Origin: an uncultured Paludibacter sp.
Lineage (GTDB): Bacteria; Bacteroidota; Bacteroidia; Bacteroidales; Paludibacteraceae
Direction: 5' to 3'
Assembly: GCA_937897985.1 (NCBI GenBank)
Contig: CALCBD010000029.1
Location: 12,878-76,877, forward strand
DNA: 64,000 nt
Position numbers and translations under genes: made by a program. The notes beneath the pieces were generated by a model. The model was given only the letters and a program-made list of their open reading frames with translations. It was not told the origin of the DNA and did not search any database. The stretch's first letter is position 1; each line of letters starts with the position of its first letter. Shown here one piece after another: positions 53,901 to 62,229 of this stretch.

Positions 53901-56507
53901 ATGAAAATCAATCAAATAAAAATACTTTCACTCGGTTTCCTTTTATTCGTTGCAATTTTAAAAATTAGTGCTGGGAAATACAGTATCAATGATGCATGGT
54001 ATTTTAGCAAACAAAACTGCGACAAGCAATTTGAAGCTAATGTGAACTGGGAGAAAGTGAACATTCCGCATACGTGGAACAGTGAAGATGCCTTGCGAGT
54101 GAAAAATTATTATAAAGGTGATGCATGGTACAAAAAAGAATTTAGTTTGAATGCGAAAAGCAAGGATAAAACTATTTTCCTACAATTTGAAGGCGTGCTA
54201 TCTTATTCCGAAATCTACCTGAATAACAAACTGATAGGGGTTCACAAAGGCGGATATTCTGCTTTTCAATTCGATATTACGGATAATGTGTTTTTCGAAA
54301 AACCCAATAAACTGTTGGTAAAGGTAAACAACGAAAACAAAGACATTCCGCCTTTGATGGGCGATTTCACCTTTTGGGGAGGAATTTACCGCGATGTAAA
54401 TATCATTACAGTCAGCAAAATTCATTTTAAACCCAATGAGTTTGGCGGAAAAGGTATTTACATTCAAACGCCACAGGTCAATAATGATCTCGCAAGTCTC
54501 AAAACCACAGTAGATTGCGAAAACAAAACGCTCCAAAATCAGAAATTGGAAATTCAATGTTTGGTTCGTAACCCGAAAAATGAAGTGGTTGCAAGGCAAA
54601 ATATTAAACTAAACCTAAAACCCGAAGCTGCAACAAAGATTGTGTTTGAAAAACTTACAGTAAATGCACCGCAGTTATGGTCGCCCGATGAGCCCAATTT
54701 ATATTCAGTTGAAATTAACCTGGTGGATGCAAAAACTAAAAGCGTTTATGATAGTAGCGTTTCAAATGTAGGACTTCGGTGGTTTAGTGTTGATCCCGAA
54801 AAAGGCTTTTTCCTGAATGGAAAACACCTGAAACTGATTGGCGTAAACCGTCATCAGGATTTCGAAGGGCTTGGTAGTGCGTTGACGGATGATTTTCATT
54901 TTCGCGACATGCAACTGATAAAAGATATGGGTGCCAATTTTATCCGAGTCGCCCATTATCCGCAGGATGAAAATGTGCTTGATGCTTGCGACAAACTCGG
55001 TTTAATTGCATGGGAAGAAATTCCGATAATTGAATCGGTTTTGCTGGATAATGAATTTACCAAAACCTGTGAAAGGAACTTTAAAGAAATGGTTTATCAG
55101 CACTACAATCATCCTTCGGTGGTTATGTGGGGACTGATGAACGAATCAGTTTGGGGTTCCATTCGCCTTTATTCCGAAACTGAGCGACAACCTTATATTG
55201 AACGCACACATCTGATTGCACAGAAACTCGACAGCATTTCCAAAGCAATTGATCCACGCCGGTTAACCACCATTGCACATCATGGCGACCGCGACGCTTA
55301 TCACAAAGCAGGATTATGCAATGTGACTGATTTGGTGGGTTGGAATGTGTACAATGGTTGGTATGGTGGCGACACCAAAGGATTTGCCGAAACTGTTGAC
55401 GAAGAACACGCCATATTTCCCACGCAGAAAATGATAGTAAGCGAATACGGAGCAGGTAGCGATAAACGCCTTCATACGCAATATGGTCAATCGTTCGATT
55501 TTAGTATTGAGTATCAGCAACAGTACCACGAAGCTATTCTGCCCTACATTCTCGAACGTGATTTTTTAGCAGCAACGGCAGTCTGGAATATGTTTGATTT
55601 TGGCTCTGCTAACCGCGACGAATCAATGCCTCGTGTAAATAACAAAGGACTTTGTTACTATAACCGAACACCCAAAGATGTATATTATTATTATCAGGCT
55701 ATGCTTTCTGATAAAAAAATGGTTCATATTGCCACGCGCGACTGGTTAACGCTGACGGAGACTTCCGATTCCGATACGCTGATTTATCCCGTGAAAGTAT
55801 ATAGCAATGCTGCCGAAGTGGAATTGTTTGTTAATGGAAAATCGTTTGGTAAAAAGTCGCCCGAAAACCGAAATACACTGTGGAAAGCGCCGTTCGTAGA
55901 TGGTAAAAATACTTTAGTTGCCAAAACAGCAGATGGCGCTGAGGATGCGACTGTTGTGAACTGCAATATTATTCCAACAAAGCTGAGCAATTTAAAAAAT
56001 AATCTGTTCTCGATTGGAATTAATTGTGGCAGCAATTGCAGTTTTTCCGACGACAAATCAGGTTTTACATGGTTGGCCGACAGAGTATACACTCCGGGAA
56101 GTTTTGGCTATATGGGTGGAAAGTGCTATCGTCCCAACGAATATAAAATAGGCATTACCGATCAGGTGGACGGAACACGAAATGTGCCATTATTCCAAAC
56201 ATTCCGCGTACAAGCTTCCGCCTATCGATTCGATGTGCCAAATGGAGAATACGAAGTAGAACTTGCATTCAATGAACCCAGACAAGGTCAAAATGAAATT
56301 CCAGAGGACAACTGTAATACTATCGTACTAAATGGAACAAAAGTTATTATCCCTGCTTTGAATATCGCATCTTCATGCGGACGACTTTTCGCTTTAACTC
56401 ATAAATTAAAAATTGAAGTTACAGATTCCAAAGGTATTAATGTTGCATTTGAAAATCTGAAAGGTCTTAGTATGATTTCGGCGATCAGACTTACAAAACT
56501 CAGGTAA
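53901..56507 (+). CDS. GH2 beta-galactosidase-type enzyme with C-terminal malectin domain
   Basis: This 868-residue enzyme has a signal peptide (to about 25) and the GH2 sugar-binding domain (NVNWEKVNIPHTWN, DAWYKKEF). An Ig-like domain and the catalytic barrel follow, with GVNRHQDFEGLGSALTDDF, FIRVAHYPQ, the acid/base Glu415 in GLMNESVWG and the nucleophile Glu515 in MIVSEYGAGS. A domain of about 150 residues from near 710 (SIGINCGSNCSFSD, YRFDVPNGEYEVELAF) reads as malectin. GH2 members with this layout include beta-galactosidases and beta-glucuronidases. Last gene of the operon of module 5. Confidence 0.9.
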   Translation: MKINQIKILSLGFLLFVAILKISAGKYSINDAWYFSKQNCDKQFEANVNWEKVNIPHTWNSEDALRVKNYYKGDAWYKKEFSLNAKSKDKTIFLQFEGVLSYSEIYLNNKLIGVHKGGYSAFQFDITDNVFFEKPNKLLVKVNNENKDIPPLMGDFTFWGGIYRDVNIITVSKIHFKPNEFGGKGIYIQTPQVNNDLASLKTTVDCENKTLQNQKLEIQCLVRNPKNEVVARQNIKLNLKPEAATKIVFEKLTVNAPQLWSPDEPNLYSVEINLVDAKTKSVYDSSVSNVGLRWFSVDPEKGFFLNGKHLKLIGVNRHQDFEGLGSALTDDFHFRDMQLIKDMGANFIRVAHYPQDENVLDACDKLGLIAWEEIPIIESVLLDNEFTKTCERNFKEMVYQHYNHPSVVMWGLMNESVWGSIRLYSETERQPYIERTHLIAQKLDSISKAIDPRRLTTIAHHGDRDAYHKAGLCNVTDLVGWNVYNGWYGGDTKGFAETVDEEHAIFPTQKMIVSEYGAGSDKRLHTQYGQSFDFSIEYQQQYHEAILPYILERDFLAATAVWNMFDFGSANRDESMPRVNNKGLCYYNRTPKDVYYYYQAMLSDKKMVHIATRDWLTLTETSDSDTLIYPVKVYSNAAEVELFVNGKSFGKKSPENRNTLWKAPFVDGKNTLVAKTADGAEDATVVNCNIIPTKLSNLKNNLFSIGINCGSNCSFSDDKSGFTWLADRVYTPGSFGYMGGKCYRPNEYKIGITDQVDGTRNVPLFQTFRVQASAYRFDVPNGEYEVELAFNEPRQGQNEIPEDNCNTIVLNGTKVIIPALNIASSCGRLFALTHKLKIEVTDSKGINVAFENLKGLSMISAIRLTKLR

Positions 56508-56524
56508 ACATATCTTTTTACTTT

Positions 56525-56589
56525 GGAATATTTATGCTAATTAATGAAACATAAACACCTACTTAATTCTCAGTCTTCATGTAGTTTTG
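56525..56589 (+). promoter_or_regulatory. PUL operator-promoter module 6
   Basis: GGAATATTTATGCTAATT starts at 56525 and GAAACATAAACA at 56546 (21 bp apart). TAGTTTTG starts at 56582, exactly 36 bp after the second repeat. The first gene starts at 56666. Confidence 0.8.
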
Positions 56590-56665
56590 CTTTCTCTTAT
56601 CATTTTTAAAATAGTATATAAATGTGAGCTGTTTTCAAAGTTTAATAAAATAAAGATTCGTCATC

Positions 56666-59245
56666 ATGAAAAAAAATCTTTTTACACTTTTGGTATTTAT
56701 TTGTTTTCTGAATGTTAATGCGCAATTACTCTTAAAAGAAAATTTTGAGTATACTCCGGGAACTGCTCTTGAACTGCAACCAACCTGGGACTGGATGAGT
56801 TCTCAGGCTACTCTTCCAATTATGGTCGAAGCAGGTGCTTATAGCTATGCTGATTATCCTGCAAGTGGAGGAAATAAAGTTGTAATCGGAGCTACTGGCG
56901 AAGATTTATATCGAACCTTTCCACGTCAATCTTCGGGAAGTGTTTATGTGTCATTTCTTGTAAATGTATCAGCTGCACTTACTGGAGGAGAATATTTTAT
57001 CGGTTTTTCTGCAAACCCTATCAGCAAAACAGATTATCAGGGTAGAATATATGTAAAAAAAGATGCCAGTAATAAACTTGCCTTTGGTGTAACCCGTACT
57101 AAAAACACAATTATTGGTTATTCAGGTTTTTCTTACGACATGAACACGACTTACTTGATAATTTTAAAGTACGAAATTGTATCAGGAACTGCAAATGATG
57201 TTTGCTCTATGACTGTTAATCCGGTTATTGCAAATGGAGAGTCGGGGGCTACCTGGTTAACAACCACTTCCGCAGATAACAGTGCTGAAACAGTTAATGT
57301 TGTTGGTGCAATAGCTTTAAGGCAAGCAGCCGCTACTACAGCCGTTAAAGTTTCAGGGTTACGTGTTGCTACATCATGGACTGATTTGATGGATGTTAAT
57401 GCAAACGTGAGTGGATTGGTACTAAACAGTGATGATGGTTTGAAAATTGACTTTAATTCATCTGCTTCGGGTTCTTCTGTTGTACAATCATTCAAATTAA
57501 GTGGCACAGGGCTTTCAAACAATGTAAGTATAAGTACAAGTACTTCGCCAAAATATTTTGAATTATCAACTGATAACATTAGTTATTCTGATAATTTATC
57601 GTTAACTCAAAGTGCTGGAAATTTGGCTGAAACAATTGTCTATATTCGCATGAAGTCAAGCGGTACTACAGGAACCAATTTGTCCAATGTTTACAATATA
57701 ACCTCGACAGGAGTAAACCTTACAGCAGTGAAAGCAACAGGTAACATAATTGCAGAGGCAGTATGGAATGGTAGTTCATGGACAGGAACTACATCAGCAA
57801 GTAATAATGCAATAATCAACGGCAACTACAACGGTGCTGGTTTCACCTGTTTGGATTTAACCGTAAATGCTGGAAAACAATTGTCTGTAACCTCAGGTAC
57901 ATTAACAGTAAATGGCAATATGACGCTGAAAAGCGATGCCACCAATGGTTCAGCTACTTTTATAGATAATGGTGGAATTTTAAACGTTGGCGCTAATAAA
58001 ACCTTTGTTGAACAATATCTCACTTCAGGTCGTAACTGGTATATTTCAACACCTGTAAGCGCTGCCACAAGCAATGTGTTTACTGCAAATGATTCAAATC
58101 CTGTTTATTATTATATTGAAACTATTCCAAATACATGGTCACAAATAACCAATAAAACAACTTCTCTCGACGTTAAAAGAGGTTATATCGCAAATATTAA
58201 TTCTGACCGTGTTATTACTTTCACAGGTGGAGGTTTAAATACAGGCGAGCAGACTATCGGCAGTTTGTCATGTGGCGGTGCTACTTTTACAGGTTATAAT
58301 TTGGTTGGTAATCCTTATCCATCGTATCTAAGCTGGGATGGAGCAAACAGAACAAATGTGAGTACAACTATATGGTACAAAAGTAAAAATACAGGAGCGT
58401 ATGTGTTGCAAACCTATAATAGTGCCGGAGGAGGTGCAACAAATGGAGGGACAAATTTAATACCTCCAATGCAGGCATTTTGGGTGAGAGTTACAAGTGG
58501 AACAGGTTCTATTTTATTTGATAATAACGTCCGCTTTCACAACGATCAAAGCTTATCTGCTAATCGTCTGAAGACTCCTGCCGAAAATACACGCAAAACA
58601 TTGCGACTGGAAGTATCAAATGGGGAAAATAAAGATGAAGCATTAATTTATGCAGATGTTAATGCACAGAATGGTTACGATACCTATGATTCGAATAAAA
58701 TGTTTAATAATAATGTTGCAGTACCGGAAATTTATACGGTAATAGGTGGTGAAAAATTAGCTATTAATGGATTTAATGATATTTCTGATAATCAACAATT
58801 AGCTTTGGGTTTTAAAACAAGTACGGCAAATACGTTTATTATTAAGGCTTTGGAAGTTAAGAACTTTGCAAATGGTACCAAAATTATATTAATAGACAAT
58901 CAGAAGTTGAATATTGAGTTCGACCTGACAGATGGCGCTGAATATTGTTTTACTTCAGGTATTGCCAATGATATGACTCGTTTTACCCTGTTGTTTCGTA
59001 CACCGGGAAATACTACAATAAATGAAGATGTTTCTAATAATAAAGCTACTGTTTATGTAAATTCATCCAATCGAATTACGATTATTGCTCCCGAAAAATC
59101 GATCTACAGCATTTACAATACTATGGGTAAGTTGGTGGATTCTGGAAAAATGTATGCAAATCAACAAACAAATAACCTTTACCTGCCGACCGGAGTTTAT
59201 ATTGTTAAGGTAGGAAATAGTTCGAAAAGAGTGATTATTGAATAA
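56666..59245 (+). CDS. large secreted protein with LamG-like N-terminal module and T9SS tail
   Basis: This 859-residue protein has a signal peptide (to about 19). The N-terminal module of about 220 residues begins QLLLKENFEYTPGTALELQP, contains YPASGGNKV, GRIYVKKDAS and KVSGLRVATSWTDLMD, and is shared with the products at 60790 and 62230. An Ig-like region with many Thr/Ser/Gly residues follows (about 245-460). The next region has the phrase NWYISTPVSAATSNVF and LVGNPYPSYLSWDG, as in T9SS-exported surface proteins. A T9SS type A domain ending LPTGVYIVKVGNSSKRVIIE closes it. There is no catalytic signature; probable glycan-binding or adhesive surface protein. Confidence 0.65.
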   Translation: MKKNLFTLLVFICFLNVNAQLLLKENFEYTPGTALELQPTWDWMSSQATLPIMVEAGAYSYADYPASGGNKVVIGATGEDLYRTFPRQSSGSVYVSFLVNVSAALTGGEYFIGFSANPISKTDYQGRIYVKKDASNKLAFGVTRTKNTIIGYSGFSYDMNTTYLIILKYEIVSGTANDVCSMTVNPVIANGESGATWLTTTSADNSAETVNVVGAIALRQAAATTAVKVSGLRVATSWTDLMDVNANVSGLVLNSDDGLKIDFNSSASGSSVVQSFKLSGTGLSNNVSISTSTSPKYFELSTDNISYSDNLSLTQSAGNLAETIVYIRMKSSGTTGTNLSNVYNITSTGVNLTAVKATGNIIAEAVWNGSSWTGTTSASNNAIINGNYNGAGFTCLDLTVNAGKQLSVTSGTLTVNGNMTLKSDATNGSATFIDNGGILNVGANKTFVEQYLTSGRNWYISTPVSAATSNVFTANDSNPVYYYIETIPNTWSQITNKTTSLDVKRGYIANINSDRVITFTGGGLNTGEQTIGSLSCGGATFTGYNLVGNPYPSYLSWDGANRTNVSTTIWYKSKNTGAYVLQTYNSAGGGATNGGTNLIPPMQAFWVRVTSGTGSILFDNNVRFHNDQSLSANRLKTPAENTRKTLRLEVSNGENKDEALIYADVNAQNGYDTYDSNKMFNNNVAVPEIYTVIGGEKLAINGFNDISDNQQLALGFKTSTANTFIIKALEVKNFANGTKIILIDNQKLNIEFDLTDGAEYCFTSGIANDMTRFTLLFRTPGNTTINEDVSNNKATVYVNSSNRITIIAPEKSIYSIYNTMGKLVDSGKMYANQQTNNLYLPTGVYIVKVGNSSKRVIIE

Positions 59246-59260
59246 TAAGAATAAAAATAT

Positions 59261-59290
59261 TAAGAGTTAATTACATGTACTTAACTCTTA
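59261..59290 (+). terminator. hairpin between the 859-residue protein gene and the 54-codon ORF
   Basis: TAAGAGTTAA pairs with TTAACTCTTA across a 10-base loop and is followed by CTTTTT. It may act as a terminator or attenuator in front of the small ORF and the GH105 gene. Confidence 0.5.
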
Positions 59291-59323
59291 CTTTTTAAAC
59301 TCTCAACTCAAAAATATATAATT

Positions 59324-59488
59324 ATGCAAAACACAAAAAAAGAATATTTCGCTCCCGAAGTTAAATTGATTCAAATTGATAATGGAATTTCACTGGCATT
59401 GGAGTCAGAACCTCCTTTGGGACCGAATGAAGTAGGGGAATTGATCAGGAGTGAATCGGAGAATCCATTTAAACCATCTTTTACCTAA
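59324..59488 (+). CDS. 54-residue small protein, conserved-looking Bacteroidales type
   Basis: An ATG at 59324 opens 54 codons to TAA at 59486-59488. The product starts MQNTKKEYFAPEVKLIQI and continues DNGISLALESEPPLGPNE. The layout, a K-[EK]-Y-x-x-P-x-[VI]-x-x-[IL] opening, then D-x-x-I-S-L-x-L-x-S, then a Pro/Gly/Asn stretch and a terminal NPFK, is one I recall from short unnamed proteins of Bacteroidales next to surface-protein genes. There is no signal peptide or membrane helix. It follows a hairpin and lies 99 bp before the GH105 gene. Function unknown; the short conserved head with a variable tail would also fit a modified peptide precursor, but no modifying enzyme is nearby. Confidence 0.55.
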   Translation: MQNTKKEYFAPEVKLIQIDNGISLALESEPPLGPNEVGELIRSESENPFKPSFT

Positions 59489-59587
59489 GGAATAAGCCAA
59501 AGCATATCTCTCAATTATTTAAAACCAATATATAGTTTTATCACAAGCAAAATTATATATTTGTTTTTTTATTTTCTATATAAATCT

Positions 59588-60679
59588 ATGCAAAGAAGTG
59601 TAATTTTTCTTTTGCTATACCTTTTGATAGGCGACAGTATTTCGGGTTATGCCCGACAAAGGGATAAAATACTGATTAAAAACTGTATCAATAGGTATCT
59701 TTCCGAGCACAATAATTTTAAAGATACTGCTGATGTTTGGGGAGAGTATACGCTTGATTTGACAGTTGAAGCACTAATCAATTTTGCTGAACAGCAAGAG
59801 GATACCGGGTTGATGAAAATAATTGATCGTTTTTTTAGTTTACGTAATAATCATTTTACAGAAGTTGTTCCATTTAAAAATACTCCGTTTTGTGATGTAA
59901 ATTACAGTTATGCCGTTTTCAAAAAGGATACAAGTTTTATCAAACCTTATATCAGTGAATCGTATCAAATTTTAAGAAACATTGCCAGAACAGCCGATAA
60001 TGCTGTTTGCATTGAGCACCACGGTTGCCGGTATATGCTTATTGATTTTTTGCAGAATTATATTATTCGCATGGCAAGATCGAGTTATTTGACAGGTGAC
60101 ACAGTTTTCTGTACTGAAATAGTGCATCAATTGCAACTCTACTCTCAGTATCTACAATATCCCGATTCCCGGTTGTTCAGTCAGGGAAAAGGGTGGATAG
60201 TGAGTGATACAAACCAAATATCACCTTCTGCATGGTTGCGAGGGCAGGGTTGGATGATAAGAGGATTAGTAACCACTATTGCTTTTTTGCCTGAGAACTC
60301 ACTTTATTCTAACAAAGTAAGAAGCATGCTCCGGGATTTTGTCGATGGATTAATCGGGAAACAGCACAAGAATGGGATGTGGTATAACTTACCTTTACTA
60401 CCTTTTTGCCAAAGCTACCCAGAAGTAAGTGGTTCGGCAATGATTGCTTATTATCTCGACCTTGCTTGTTCGCATGGTTATTTGTCCGGTGTAAAATATC
60501 GTATGGCTGTCGACAAAACGAAAAAAGCAATCATTAGGTATATTCGGCCCGATTTTTCTATTAGTAATATAAGTCCCGGACCCGGAACTTTGTTCGAAAC
60601 GGATAAATACAAAAACAATTCATCTTTAAACAATCCGCACGGTCTTCAGGCTATTATTCTATTGTTTAGTATTCCTTGA
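59588..60679 (+). CDS. GH105/GH88-like unsaturated uronyl hydrolase
   Basis: This protein has 363 residues from the ATG at 59588 (a TTG nine codons upstream is in frame). A signal peptide ends near GYA (about 21). The fold is the (alpha/alpha)6 barrel of YteR-like enzymes: candidate catalytic Asp153 in RYMLIDFLQ, SAWLRGQGWMIRGLV, KNGMWYNLPLL and PEVSGSAMIAYYL. The family removes the 4,5-unsaturated uronic acid that polysaccharide lyases leave at the non-reducing end. No polysaccharide lyase is recognisable in the window. The sequence is more diverged than typical GH105 members, so activity is probable rather than sure. Confidence 0.8.
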   Translation: MQRSVIFLLLYLLIGDSISGYARQRDKILIKNCINRYLSEHNNFKDTADVWGEYTLDLTVEALINFAEQQEDTGLMKIIDRFFSLRNNHFTEVVPFKNTPFCDVNYSYAVFKKDTSFIKPYISESYQILRNIARTADNAVCIEHHGCRYMLIDFLQNYIIRMARSSYLTGDTVFCTEIVHQLQLYSQYLQYPDSRLFSQGKGWIVSDTNQISPSAWLRGQGWMIRGLVTTIAFLPENSLYSNKVRSMLRDFVDGLIGKQHKNGMWYNLPLLPFCQSYPEVSGSAMIAYYLDLACSHGYLSGVKYRMAVDKTKKAIIRYIRPDFSISNISPGPGTLFETDKYKNNSSLNNPHGLQAIILLFSIP

Positions 60680-60693
60680 ATTATTCATTATTT

Positions 60694-60758
60694 GGATTAT
60701 TTTTAGCGAAATAAGGAACATATATGCTATCCTTAAATGTGCATTACAGGTAATTTTG
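60694..60758 (+). promoter_or_regulatory. PUL operator-promoter module 7
   Basis: GGATTATTTTTAGCG starts at 60694 and GGAACATATATGCTATCC at 60715 (21 bp apart). TAATTTTG starts at 60751, exactly 36 bp after the second repeat. The first gene starts at 60790. Confidence 0.8.
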
Positions 60759-60789
60759 GATAAAAATTATTAATCAAAACAAAGTTACC

Positions 60790-62124
60790 ATGAAATCACA
60801 ATTACTAAAATTTTGCTTTCTTATTTTAATTCTTTATGTATCTCTTGGAGATATTTCAGCTCAGTTACTACTTAAGGAAAATTTTGAATACGCCGTGGGC
60901 GATTCACTTTGTGGACAATCCACTTGGGATTGGATGAATGTTCCTGTGTCAAGAAATCTGATTTTAATCCAGGGTAATGCACTGACCTACTCTGATTATC
61001 CTGCATCCGGAGTAGGTAACAAAGTTTCTTTAACCAAAAGTGGTGAGGATTTGTACCGAATTTTTCCCCGTCATACCAGTGGTAATGTTTATGCTGCTTT
61101 TCTCGTAAATGTTACACAACTGCCAAGCACCTCTGGCGATTATTTTTTCGCATTTAGTTCAAACCCGAGTAACAAAACTATTTTTCATGGTAGAGTGTAT
61201 GTAAAAAAAGATGCAAACGACAAACTTATGTTTGGAGTTGTAAGATCAGCCACAGCAAATGCAGCATGGACAACAGCAAGTTATGATCTGAATACGACCT
61301 ACCTTGTAGTGCTTAAATACGAAATTATTTCAGGTGCCTTAAACGATATGTGCAGTATTGTTGTAAATCCAACAATTACAACCGAGCCCAGCAGTTGGAC
61401 AACAATTACAGGCAATACTTCAGGCGCAGAAGATACCAACTTGGTAGGTGCAGTTGCTCTGAGACAAGGCGATGGAACGAATTCAGCAGCTGTTGAAATT
61501 TCAGGAATCAGAGTTGCTACTAATTGGGCTGATTTGATGAATGTGTCTTCAACCGTACAAGGTTTGGTTTTGACAACTGACAATGCTCTAAAAACAGGAT
61601 TTACAGCAACTACATCATCCCCATCTACAGAGCAAACCTTCAAAATCAGTGGCTCAAATTTGACTGCAGGGGTAGTATTTACCCAAATTGGAGCAACTAA
61701 ATATTTTGAACTATCTACCGACAATATCAATTATCAGAATGAAATCACATTAACTCCTATTGATGGTGTTTTAGCGGAAACAACCGTATTTATTCGAATG
61801 AAGTCAAATGCAACATCCGGAACATTTACCAATACCTTTAATATTACCTCAACCGGTGTAAATACAACCTACCTTAAAGCCAGTGGAAGTGTAACTGTAT
61901 CTACCGGTTTGGGGAAAAACGATTTATCGCCTGTGGTTTCCGTTAATAATGGTATACTTCATATAAGCAGCATTCAACAGGGCGCAAAAATTGAGGTTTA
62001 CAATGCTATAGGTCAAAAGATATATTCTGTTATTGCATATGAAACTACAAGTCAGATCGCACTAAACTCAAGAGGTTTACACATAATTAAAATTTCAAAA
62101 ACTATATCTAAAATTGTGTTGTAG
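60790..62124 (+). CDS. secreted LamG-like protein with T9SS tail, paralogue of 56666-59245 N-terminus
   Basis: This 444-residue protein has a signal peptide (to about 24). The same module as in the 859-residue protein follows: QLLLKENFEYAVGDSLCGQ, YPASGVGNKV, GEDLYRIFPRHTSGNVYAAF, GRVYVKKDAND and ISGIRVATNWADLMN. One Ig-like segment with TSTGVNTTYLKASGSV and a T9SS type A tail ending LNSRGLHIIKISKTISKIVL complete it. It lacks the central insert of its larger relative. Probably a surface glycan-binding protein; no enzymatic motif seen. It is first in the operon of module 7. Confidence 0.65.
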   Translation: MKSQLLKFCFLILILYVSLGDISAQLLLKENFEYAVGDSLCGQSTWDWMNVPVSRNLILIQGNALTYSDYPASGVGNKVSLTKSGEDLYRIFPRHTSGNVYAAFLVNVTQLPSTSGDYFFAFSSNPSNKTIFHGRVYVKKDANDKLMFGVVRSATANAAWTTASYDLNTTYLVVLKYEIISGALNDMCSIVVNPTITTEPSSWTTITGNTSGAEDTNLVGAVALRQGDGTNSAAVEISGIRVATNWADLMNVSSTVQGLVLTTDNALKTGFTATTSSPSTEQTFKISGSNLTAGVVFTQIGATKYFELSTDNINYQNEITLTPIDGVLAETTVFIRMKSNATSGTFTNTFNITSTGVNTTYLKASGSVTVSTGLGKNDLSPVVSVNNGILHISSIQQGAKIEVYNAIGQKIYSVIAYETTSQIALNSRGLHIIKISKTISKIVL

Positions 62125-62140
62125 AGTTTGGTAATTAGCT

Positions 62141-62163
62141 TGTGGTTCGTGAAACGGACCACA
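62141..62163 (+). other. intergenic hairpin
   Basis: TGTGGTTCGT and ACGGACCACA pair around GAA, with one G-T pair. No T-run follows, so a terminator is less likely than a processing or stabilising element between the two paralogues. Confidence 0.35.
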
Positions 62164-62229
62164 GCCTGTCTTTCCATTTTCGTGTCCCTAAAAATATCAC
62201 TTTAAATAACTCTTTAAAAAATAACTAAA

